Shown piece by piece: positions 54,546 through 64,000 of a stretch of DNA of 64,000 nt. Under the pieces are notes generated by a model. That model made no database searches and was not told the origin of the DNA. It worked only from the letters and a program-made list of their open reading frames with translations. The stretch spans positions 19,345,558 to 19,409,557 of the forward strand of contig NC_051074.1 in assembly GCF_004664715.2 (NCBI RefSeq). Reading direction: 5' to 3'. This DNA comes from Peromyscus leucopus. Taxonomy: Eukaryota; Chordata; Mammalia; Rodentia; Cricetidae. The position numbers and the translations under genes are program-made. The first letter of the stretch is position 1; every line of letters begins with the position of its first letter.

Positions 54546-56863
54546 TGAAAGAAAAAAAATTGAACTGCTACTGAATTTTCCATCATGTCATGACTTTTTA
54601 AAAATGTATAAAATCCCTTCTTACCATAAAAACTTATTATATTAATCCACCTAGTTACACACACGTGTACACACACACACACGATCACTTTAACTTCTCA
54701 GAGTTTTGGGAATCCTCTTGAGGCTTTGAGATCCATGAGGCCAATGAAGTTCTCACTGAAGAGGGATTTAGGCAATGTGAGAACGGAGAATTTGTAAGAA
54801 CAATGATATCGTTGGAAGGTAGTTGTCTGGGCCTTAGGGAGCCTTTAAGTTGCCCTTGCTACTGAGAACATACCCAGTGCTCCAATTCTAAAATTCTTGA
54901 AACTTTCAAAGCCCCAAGATGGCCTGAGCTTTTGAGCACTCCAAGGTGACTTTGCTGACACATGTGTTCTCTCTGGTGGCGACATTAAATGCAGGAGATT
55001 TGTGACTCACAGGGTTCAATCACACATAGATGTTAGTATTAACCAAATCCTCTCTCTATATACCAGTGACAATATCTCCAGCTGTTCCCATTTTATTTCC
55101 AAATAGCCCTTAATTTTAATCAAATAAGATCAGCTGTCTGCATTTAAAGACCCAGAAAATGATTGCTGGAGACATATAATCCTAATTGTTGCTTCCTCTT
55201 CCTTGCTCTCTCTCACTAAAATAAACCATCCATTTGGTTTTGTCCATGAAATAAACTCAAAGCGACTAACGTCTCTTTTCTATACCTCTCCTCTTTTAGC
55301 TGTGTGCTACAGTTGATGAGCCATGATCCAATCCAAGGAGAAAGGGACTTAAATAACCTGACAGCCAATCGGAAGCAACAGTGTGAGGGAGACTGGTCCA
55401 GAATGCTGTCAGCATGTTCAAAAGTATGCACTATTTGAGCATCCGGGGAAAAACAAATCCTGCTATAGGCAGTCTGCAGCACAGGCATTGAAACTCTTGC
55501 TAAGGAGTTCTCTTCAAGGTGAGGTTTGTTCTGGCAAGACGTAAAAGAATGAAAGGAACAAACAAACAAACAAACTCATCCTCAGAGGCTGCAACTTGTT
55601 TCCTCAAAGAAGTAGGAGAAATAGATCAAACCAATGGGTTTTGAAATGCCAAAGTGGCTCCGATGGTATAAAATATAGCTCTTTAAAAATCAGTATCCTA
55701 AGTAGCAGATGGTTAATGAAGGTCAGGCAGGCAGCTCCCTTAATTTATCATTATGAGTTGAGTCATGTGCCTTTATTAGAAAATGATGGATAGCTACCTT
55801 CTTTGCAATATTTTAGGGACCACTTTTTCTATAATATGTAAAGTTTTTAAAATATGAGCCTAATTAATTTTTCTGGTATAACTAAGAGAGAAAATGAGCC
55901 TCCAATAGGCATGTTTATCACCAAAAATGAGATTAATTGCTTTACTCACACCTGGAGGGATCTCTGGGTGTGTGACATGTGAATGACTTTGAACTTCGAG
56001 TGCCAAAGTTGAGGACAGAGCTGAGGCAAAGACAGCCGAAATGGTTTTGCAGTATCCGCCGTGGATGCTAGAGGGCGCAGTTGCTTCAGCTGCTCTAAAG
56101 TAAGGAGAACCCAAACCATTATATTTCTTTTCCAGTGACCTGCGGGTTTTCTAACTCAGATCATCAATTCAAGCTTGTTCCTCGCTACAACTGGTCCTCA
56201 GTCTGCTAGAAGGAACCAGAGAGTAGAATGTGCGAGTTCTAGTTTCTGCGGAGGCATTGAGTCTTTTTTTGGCATTGGGACTTTGAGAAGAAACAGAACT
56301 CACTCAAAATGTCCCATGTTTCAAAGACTTTGCTGGTTGGGGTTTATCAAGTGTCTACTCAGTTTTCACATTTTTGTTTGTTGGTTTCTCCTATTCAAAA
56401 AAAAAAAAAAAAAAAACTCCTCCTCCCCCTCCCCCCCAAAAAAACACATGGAGAAAAATCTACATGTGATTTTTCAATATCCTAAGGAAATTATGGGGTA
56501 GATTCTAGGTAGTGTGGTTGTATCGGTCCAATGGGGATGTGTCTCAGTTTTATCTTATCTGCTATGTATTGCAAAGACACTGGATAGTGAAGGACTTCTC
56601 CAGGTCTTGGTGCTCTTATGTGCTTACTTGTCACTTCCCGAAAAGAGCTTTCTAGATTTTTCTCTGCTTTGTTTTATGGGTCTTCATTTTTCAGATTCCG
56701 TAGTCCACATAATCCCAAATCTCAGATCAAGGCCTCTTCACACACTTCTTTTTGATCCTGTTCACACCCCAAGTCCACTCCGTGCCCACAAATTCCTGCT
56801 TGGTTCATTCGTCATTTCTTGGCTTCTCAGACAGAAGTGCACAGTCCTCATGTTGAACTTCTT
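54546..56863. other. Repeat-poor stretch
   Basis: Contains a short AC tract (54658-54683) and an A/C tract at 56399-56442. Otherwise no repeat, exon or RNA gene recognised over more than 2 kb, the longest such stretch in the window. Confidence 0.35.
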
Positions 56864-57030
56864 TTTTTTTTTTTTTTTTTTTTGGTTTTTCGAGACAGGG
56901 TTTCTCTATGTAGCTTTGCGCCTTTCCTGGAACTCACTTGGTAGCCCAGGCTGGCCTCGAACTCACAGAGATCCGCCTGCCTCTGCCTCCCGAGTGCTGG
57001 GATTAAAGGCGTGCACCACCACCGCCCGGC
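56864..57030 (-). repeat. B1 SINE (young) with 16-bp TSD
   Basis: T tail, TTTTTCGAGACAGGGTTTCT to CACCACCGCCCGGC, flanked by TCATGTTGAACTTCTT (56848-56863 and 57031-57046). Near consensus, so a recent insertion. Confidence 0.97.
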
Positions 57031-57046
57031 TCATGTTGAACTTCTT

Positions 57047-57563
57047 GAGTGACGGGCATCTCTCCCATCTTTCTGCATACCCAAAGACCTCAAGTAAGAC
57101 ACGTGCATTACTAAAACACAAAAATCCTTCTCCAGGAAGCAGCATAGCCATGGTCTGTAAAGAGTTTTCTAGGTAATAGAACAAATATTTAAGTTCTAAG
57201 CTACAAAGTTAAACTGTTTTTGAAGTAAATATTTCCATTTTCCTCTAAAATAGTGCAAGCCCACCTGGGATCCCCAGTATTGGGGCCCCTATAGCTGTCT
57301 CTACTACCCCACCCCACCCTCCTGATACTCCTATGAATGTATTAATTTTTATATGACAGGATAAACTCTAGCCTAAAATAGGAAGAGATAGTGGATTACC
57401 CAGGTCGGCCTAGCACCTTCTGACCCTCGGAGCTAGGTTGTGCTAAGTACCTACAGCAGCATCAGAGAACAGCATGGTCACCATTCTTAGTGTATAGAAT
57501 TCAAAGCCTTCGCAGTTTGGGCTATTTTCTTTTGCTTGGCGCCTTCTTCTTAATGTTCTTGTT
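57047..57563. other. No recognised feature
   Basis: Nothing assigned. Confidence 0.3.
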
Positions 57564-57658
57564 CTTCTTCCCCTCCTCCTCCTCCTTCCCCTCCTCCTCC
57601 TCCTCCTTCCCCTCCTCCTCCTCCTCCTTCCCCTCCTCCTCCTCCTCCTTCTCCTTCT
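57564..57658. repeat. (TCC)n/(CCCC) microsatellite
   Basis: Polypyrimidine tract of TCC units in longer blocks of about 18-24 bp ('ttcccctcctcctcctcc'). Confidence 0.95.
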
Positions 57659-57715
57659 TTTGTTATTTAAAATTGAAAGAGAAAGTCCTGTCTCCTCAAT
57701 CTATAGGTAATAATA

Positions 57716-57874
57716 AGCCTGGGCATGGTGTTGCTTCAGTCCCAGCACTAGGGAAGCAGAGACAGACAGATCTCTCTGAGTTCAAAGCCATCTTGTTCTA
57801 CCTAGAAAGTTCCAGGTCATCCAGGACTCCATAGTGAGGTCCTGACTAAAAAAAAAAAAAAAAAAAAAAAAAAA
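57716..57874 (+). repeat. B1 SINE, diverged, long A tail
   Basis: GCCTGGGCATGGTGTTGCTT to 'tagtgaggtcctgact', followed by 27 A. Confidence 0.85.
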
Positions 57875-58017
57875 GCAGATATTAACAATAATGTCTGAAA
57901 GTTGGAACTTTCCCTCTTTTTACTTGAAGACTAAATGTTTGATATTTGCCCTTTCAATGGAAGAATGTAACTCTCCCAATAAAGACCGAATGACAGTCCA
58001 GAGTCAGGACCCATGCT

Positions 58018-58320
58018 AGTCGGTTCTAGTTTGGTTTCTGTGATAAAACACTGACCAAAAGCAGCTTGGGGAGGAAAGGATTTCTTTGGCTTACAGGTTG
58101 CAGTCCATCATCAAGGGACGCCAAGGTGGGAACCTGAGGCAGAGACCTTGGAGGAGGATGTTTACTGGCTTGCTAGGCTACTTTTCTTACACAGCCCAGG
58201 CCCACCTGCCTAAGCACGGCACTGACTCCCAGTACACTAGGCCCTCCCACATCGACTAGCAATTCAGAAAATGCCCACAGGAGGCAATTTCTCAACTGAG
58301 CTTCCCTCTTCCCTAGTAAC
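58018..58320 (-). mobile_element. MaLR LTR (MT-type)
   Basis: 'ggttctagtttggtttctgtgataaaacactgaccaaaagcagcttggggaggaaagg', 'gtttactggcttgctaggctac' and 'ctaggccctcccacatcgactagcaattcagaaaatgcc' in reverse. The U3 end is missing or diverged. Confidence 0.8.
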
Positions 58321-59712
58321 TCCGAGCAGACAGAAACTAACTTGTACATGGGTGTACAGATCCAATGCTTACGCCACAGAAGAAAAGCACATGACCCATT
58401 TGAGATAAAACCCAGTAGCCATCTATAGTGACAAGCAGTACAAGAAACATTATAAAGGAAAATGGCTTATAAGGGGATAGTTTCTTTTTGAACTTGACTG
58501 TGATGTACGGAATATCTGGGATTCCAGGAGCCACCGTCAGAGCAGAAAAAGTTCTGTTTTTAAAAGTTAAAATTCAGGCTGTAGGCTGAGCTGTGAGGTA
58601 AATAAAAGATGTTTCATTTTATATGGCAATTTATTATTATTTTTTTTTCTGAGCCCCATGGAGGAATGGATTGCACTAGACAATTTCAACCGGCAAAGAA
58701 AACTGTACTCAAGACCCTTCAGTCAGCTTTCGATCAGTGTGACAAAATCCCCAAGGAGGCCACTTAGAGGAGGGAAGGTGTGTCACAGCTCGGAGTTACA
58801 AGGACTGCAGTCGGTGGTCTGCTTGACCTCCTGTTTCGGTGATAAATCCTGTGGGAGGTTCTAAAGCCAAGGAGCATGTGATGCCAAGCGGGCAACACAA
58901 AAGAATGGTCCAGACAGGGACAGAAGACATCCTCTAAAGGTGGTCGCCGTGACTGCTTCCTCCAGCTAGGCCCCGCCTCCTAACAGCCCCAGGCAGCTGT
59001 GAAGTCCTCAGTGAAGTCAATCAGTGAACCCCAAATTATCCAGTTGTCCCTCAAGGACCTACTCTGCCTCGGGAACCAAAATTCAACGTGTGAGTCTTAG
59101 GGAGGCCGCTGCACACTCAACGCACCGGACTATTGCAATAGAGAAGGCATGGTTGGAACCCGACTCCACTGGAACAAGAGAGGAAGGACTGGCAGAGACT
59201 AAGAGAAAACACTGGAGGATGTCGGTGGGGAAGTCACTTACCAAGTCGGTCCCTACTTTCCACAGAGGCTAAGGCAGGAGATCCCTGATGTCCAGAAGAC
59301 TTCACCTCAGAGGGAGGTCTCCCCAGTCCTTAAGAATGACACTCCTGAGTTGTGGAGGTTTGAAAAAGTCACTAAAAAATTAGAATTATGAACTTTGGGG
59401 TGAAATTACTTAGAAAGCAGTGAAAGCCTATGGTGACAAGGAATGTGTTCGAAGTTTGTCGAGCTGAGACTGGCCCAAATCAGTCCCCATTTGCCTTGAC
59501 CTTCAGAAAACTAGAATGCAGTCTTTTGGGTGAGTTTTCTTCCTGACTCTAGGACCCATTCCAGTCCCTGACACCTTATGTAGGTCAGGCAGCTAGCTGC
59601 ACTTGCAGGTGCCCAGAGGATAGTCCCTCAGAACAGCAGAGTGGTCCATTGTACCCTCAGCTGCCCCAGCATGGCGCTCGGCTATTCCGATGCCATATTT
59701 AAGACATGTAGA
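58321..59712. other. Mostly unrecognised
   Basis: 58720-59060 has hints of a diverged MaLR LTR ('gtgacaaaatccccaagg', 'cctccagctaggccccgcctcctaacagcccc') but I cannot fix its ends. No exon recognised. Confidence 0.35.
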
Positions 59713-60168
59713 TGTAACAGTCTTATTAAATAAGAAACACAGAGCCAAATGCAGAATTAAAAGTCCAAGAGGTCAGAGCAGTTGCTAAGAGCTAAGAAAA
59801 ATCGCCTTCTTACCCTTCACCGCTGCTGCCGTCCTTCCCCTCAGAAAGAGACCTACTTCCTGTGTATCTTTTTATTGACTTTCTCTTCTGCCGGTTGTAA
59901 ACCCAACCACATGACCTCCTCGTCACTGCCTGTCTGTACAGACCTCCAGGTCTTCTATGGTTGGTATTGAGATTAAAGGCGTGTGTCTCCATGCTGGTGA
60001 TGTCCTTGAACACACAGAGATCTGCCTGTCATGTGATCGGGATTAAGGGCGTGTGCTACCACTGCCGGACTTCTGCTATGGCTTGCTATTAGCTCTGACC
60101 CCCAGGCACTTTTATTTATTAACATACAAATAAAATCACATTTCAGCACAAATAAAATATTACCATAA
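59713..60168 (-). mobile_element. ERV LTR (RMER17-like) with SINE-like module
   Basis: The minus strand runs from 'ttatggtaatattttatttgtgc' to ATAAGACTGTTACA, with TTAATAAATAAAAG and a B1-like module ('cagtggtagcacacgcccttaatccc'). Same design as the LTRs at 5423, 37936 and 39708 but a different subfamily. No interior present, and no target duplication identified. Confidence 0.75.
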
Positions 60169-61984
60169 AGTCGCAGTGATTCCTAGGCGACCTATGAACT
60201 AGTCCACCTAAATATCTCGGATAGTTTTCTTTCTGGCACAGTCTTCCTCTGACCAAACCAAAATGTGGCCTAAATGGAAGAAAAGGAATGCAAGAAAGGA
60301 AAAGAAAAAATACTCCCGGCTAACTTCTCAAGCATATTCTCTGCAATAACTGCTAAAGAATAACCGATTCATTCAACAAGCACAAAAGCATTAAGATACT
60401 TGAGTCTGTGCATTCACATGCTAATTAAGGAAATAAAGGATGCATCTCATTAGCCTACAAGCTTTGGAGTCTGAGTTGGGCTGTCTGTTCAGTGTAGGTT
60501 GTAAGGTATTCAATATGTTTGTCTGAATTGGAGCCTAAAATTCAAATAGTAAATATGCGTTTTTCTCAGGAATACTCAGGATCAGAAACCACATTAATGT
60601 TTCATTTTTAAAATACGCTGTTTAGCCTCTGCATTCTTAAACACTTCTGACTGTGTTTTTATCATCAGCGGTATAAGGATTTTCATGTTTAATTTTTTTC
60701 TTGACCTTTTTGATAATCATAGCCAGTGAAAAAGGATAGAAACAATGTATAAAAAAAAAAAAAAAAACCTACAGAACGCAGTTGTTGCACTCCTGAAAAG
60801 ACATAGTATAATTCCATACCTGAGACACGAGGCATCTGATAAAATTCTTAGGGAACTTTTCTTGTTGACTGTGGCATCAGTGTTCAAATCAGAAATGAGC
60901 ACTCTAAAGTCATGCAATGATTTCTAAAGAGACTGAGAGATAAAACATCGGGACTTTTGAAAGAAACCCTCACAGTTTGAAATAAGATGGCAAGACCAAG
61001 AAACATTAAGGAAGTTGCCCCTCAGTTCATGGTGTTGTCATGACAACAGTTCTTTAAAACAGAAAGTGAGGATAAAGATGAACAAAAAGTTAGACTGTGA
61101 AAGGGTCAAATCCTTCTTGTTTGTTTTAATTAATTATTATTATTATTATTATTTTAATTTTTATTTTTTTGCTACAGTGGCAACATTTCTAAGGAGATAC
61201 CTCTAGACTACAACAGAAGTCCCTCCCTCCTGGGTTTTTCTGTCTCTTCACCTCCTAAGGGTTTCCTGATGCAGCTCCCCACCCAGCCCCAGGAGCCTCT
61301 CTCTGGTTCTTGCCTACTGGCTGAAAAGTGGCAAACAATTCGGTTCCTTAGCAGTGCGGCAGAAACAGCGTGGATGCTCCAAGAGAGGTTCTCGAAGAAA
61401 ACAAAAGAACACTTGGGTAGTTTTCAGGCCCCTGAGTCATGCTTCAGTGGTTCCAGATCTTGTTCTTTTGGAATTGCAACCGAGGATTTTAAGCTCTTTG
61501 AAGGCACCCACATGTTTACGTTAATTCTTAGTTCCAGGCAAACTGGGATGGTTGGTCACCCTACCTATCTATTAGAGAGGACATCCTAAAAGCCCTCTTC
61601 TCTGGTCCTGGGATTTTTTTCTTATCCAACTCTTCTAATATTCTTTAGAACATGGGCAACAGAACTGAAGGAGTCCATTCCAATCTGAGATTGAGTGTCA
61701 CTTACTCAGATAAGTTAGTGTGTCCATCAACAGCATTGAACACAGCCTTGTTAAGGAGTATTCATCCCAGCACATCCTCAAACAGTATTCTTAGAAAGGG
61801 ATATCCCTATCTCCCAACAGTATTACTACCAGGGACTCAAAAAAGCTTATCACAGGTATCACTGGCCTTAGTGTCCAAGGCAGCTACGTCTTTACAAAGT
61901 CAAACACCAGCTATTCAACTGGGTACTGTGTAAAACAGTTCAAAGGGTAGCGCTAAAGTCTCTTTTTTCTTTTTTGTTTTGTTT
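60169..61984. other. Repeat-poor stretch
   Basis: Contains an A run at 60750-60767 and a TTA tract at 61132-61152. Otherwise no repeat or exon recognised. Confidence 0.35.
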
Positions 61985-62135
61985 TTTGTTTTTTCGAGAC
62001 AAGAGTTTCTCTGTGTAGTTTTGGTGGCTGTCCTGGATCTCGCTCTGTAGACCAGGCTGGCCTTAAACTCACAGAGATCCACCTGGCTCTGTCTCCCGAG
62101 TGCTGGGATTAAAGGCATGTGCCACCACCACCCCA
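61985..62135 (-). repeat. B1 SINE
   Basis: TTTTTTCGAGACAAGAGTTTC to 'catgtgccaccaccacccc', reverse, with a (TTTTG)n tail from 61965. Confidence 0.93.
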
Positions 62136-62154
62136 TTGCATTAAAGTCATCTTG

Positions 62155-62278
62155 GCTGAGCATAGTGGCTTGGGGGACATGGCACACCTTTACAATCCCA
62201 GTACTCCAGAGGTGGAGGCAGAAAGATCAGGAGTTAAAGGTCATCCTGAGATAGATGAGACACTCTGACTCAAAACAT
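62155..62278 (+). repeat. B1/B4-like SINE, old
   Basis: 'tgagcatagtggcttgggg', CACACCTTTACAATCCCAGT and 'ggaggcagaaagatcaggagttaaaggtcatcc', forward, lacking the A tail. Confidence 0.7.
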
Positions 62279-62639
62279 TTTATACACAAATGAGAGAAAC
62301 TACCTGACTAAATAAGGCAGCTTATTTTGCCTTTGTACTCCTGACTCTAAATATGGACCATACATTGAGTAATTAAAAATGGAAAATTGATTTTAGAGCT
62401 ACCATTTATCTTAAAGGGAATGTGATTTTTATAGCTTATATTTAAATGTATGTGCACATGAAGAATATAGAAAGTAAAGAAGATAATAAAAATCTTAAAC
62501 TCATCCAATGACATAGATGTCTACAGTTAAAACTTATCACCTCTTCATGGTGATATATATGTACTAACACATATGTAGGTTATACATAATAGTAAAGCAT
62601 TTTAGTTTTCTATTCTGTTTTTTTTTTAACATTTGTTAA
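62279..62639. other. No recognised feature
   Basis: AT-rich, nothing assigned. Confidence 0.3.
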
Positions 62640-63025
62640 ATGTTGTTAAATGGACTGGATGTTCGTTTGTCCCTGCCTTTCTCATCCCTGCAAATGTATA
62701 TGCTGAAGCTCTATCACTCAGCATGATGGTATGTAGAGATGGGCCTTGGGGAGATAATCAGGTTTACATGAGACCAGAGGGGAAGGCCCTCATCATGGAA
62801 TTATTGCCCTTCTAAGAAAGGGCTATAGAACTCTGTGTTTTATCCCATTGAAAGTACTATGAGAGGACAGTCATCATAAGCTCCAAAGACAGCCTCACCA
62901 GGAACTAAATAAAATAGCCCTTTATCTTAGATTTCCCAGCTTCCCAAAGACGAAATCAGCTTCATCTGTTCAACTCACCACCCTGTGACATTTTGCTGTG
63001 GCAGCCTTAAACAGACTAAGGTAGC
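62640..63025 (+). mobile_element. MaLR LTR (MLT1/MST-type), old
   Basis: 'aatgtatatgctgaagctctatc', GAGATGGGCCTTGGGGAGAT, 'aatcaggtttacatgagaccagaggggaaggccctcatcatgg' and 'gctgtggcagccttaaacagactaaggtag' follow an ancestral MaLR LTR in sense. Confidence 0.65.
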
Positions 63026-63719
63026 ATTTGCTACACTGTGAATACTTTCCTATGTTAAACACTCTTTGAACACATGTATAATAACCATCCAACAGAATAT
63101 GCATCCACCATAATCTAGTTTTCCAAATCACTATCTGAAATCCCCCAAATTCACACATTTTGTTGTCCTATTTTCCAAAAAGAATTATGATTTTGTTCAG
63201 CAATGTCCTCTTCTTCCATACAAGTAGCCACGGTGTAATCATGTGTCTCAAAGAGAAAGGAGGTCACTGGAAGCTCCGGAAGTGGACTTGACTGTCTAAC
63301 AAGATCACAATTCTCTTCCCTGGTGACTGGTTCAGAAATGACATGTGACCATTTCAAGCCAATCAGAAGACATAAAAGGAAGCTCTGAGTGAAGGCTGTT
63401 GGGAAGTTCTCTCATGTCTAAGACAGAACCATAAAAGATGGTCTCTCCTCTAGAGATTGTGAACTTGGGATGCATCACTTTTCCACTTCTTGACTTTTCC
63501 AGAAGCGACAGCTGCATGGAGCAGTCCTTTTGATGATGCTTGACAGATCACCAAATCCCACCCCTGAAGCCCACCTCCTCCCCTGTGCTTCCTGTTATAT
63601 AAACTAAATCTGTTCTTCTCTGAAAGACAGATGTGCCCAGGTTCTGAGTACTTGCAGCTAAAATTATTCTGATAAAATACTTTATTCATTTTTGCTCTTT
63701 ATGACAGTCTTTGCTCATA
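63026..63719. other. No recognised feature
   Basis: Nothing assigned. Confidence 0.3.
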
Positions 63720-64000
63720 AATCTTTATCCATTGCCCTGGCTACTTCCCAAGATAATTGTAGAGGAAAATCCTGGGTCAAAGGATATGAATGTGTTTGTG
63801 TTTTTTCATCTGTTGTCAAGCGTATTCTGAGCATGGATTCATCATTTAATACTCAATGACAAATGAGTGACTGTCTCAATAGGCCTTATCCAGCATCAAG
63901 TATCATGCTCCTAACTTTTCACTGATGTTCTGTGTGATGTGACATCAATTTACATTTTTTAAAGAAGCTGAGTGTGTTCTGTATAGCATTTGTTATCCAC
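63720..64000 (-). mobile_element. Old L1 (L1M-type) ORF2 3' fragment, runs off the window
   Basis: 'gaaaatcctgggtcaaaggatatgaatgtg' near 63765 and 'ttcatctgttgtcaagcgtattctgagcatgg' are diverged antisense L1 ORF2 3' text. The element probably continues past position 64000. Confidence 0.5.

Noticed and set aside
56514..57176. 220-codon ORF
   Set aside because: Its second half is an antisense B1 SINE (the LALRLSWNSL-type peptide that recurs at every reverse B1). The first half has no recognisable domain.

Overview
The window looks like rodent nuclear DNA, most likely from a cricetid (hamster, vole or deer-mouse group). It is full of rodent-specific B1, B2, B3/B4 and ID SINEs, rodent L1 (Lx-type) 3' ends, and MT/ORR1-type MaLR and other ERV LTRs. 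The young B1 copies carry the motif GGAAAGGCGCAAAGC, which I associate with cricetid B1. All family names are from memory of consensus sequences; no search was run. No functional host protein-coding gene, tRNA, rRNA, CRISPR array or bacterial-type feature was recognised. The window reads as intergenic or deep intronic sequence.

Layout. 0-7 kb: B2s, a decayed L1 on the minus strand, a solo LTR with a perfect 6-bp target duplication, and a MER20 DNA transposon fragment. 7-14 kb: an L2 end, microsatellites, a B1/B2 pair inserted at the same target, and old L1 pieces. 14-20 kb: two LTRs facing tail to tail, a long decayed ERV-like tract carrying a 5'-inverted L1, an Lx 3' UTR and another LTR. 21-28.5 kb: MaLR LTRs, an ID SINE with a 35-bp internal tandem array, and a MaLR provirus with another LTR nested in it. 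29.2-31.0 kb: a 1.85-kb, 35-bp-unit minisatellite with higher-order structure. 31-37.9 kb: MIRs, SINEs and a MaLR LTR with a perfect 5-bp duplication. 37.9-40.2 kb: a two-LTR retroelement whose short interior holds a piece of TGFBR1 (TGF-beta type I receptor). 40-64 kb: L2, SINEs, MaLR and ERV LTRs, microsatellites, a 33-bp palindrome and several repeat-poor stretches.

The most notable object is the 37,936-40,219 element. It has paired LTRs, a lysine-tRNA-type primer-binding site (its first 13 bases) and a polypurine tract, but no gag/pol/env that I can see. It carries TGFBR1 sequence running from the end of the 5' UTR and the signal peptide directly into the start of the kinase domain. The join falls where exon 1 would be spliced in frame to exon 4. 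This suggests capture of a spliced, exon-skipped host mRNA by an LTR retroelement, or retroposition of such an mRNA into one.
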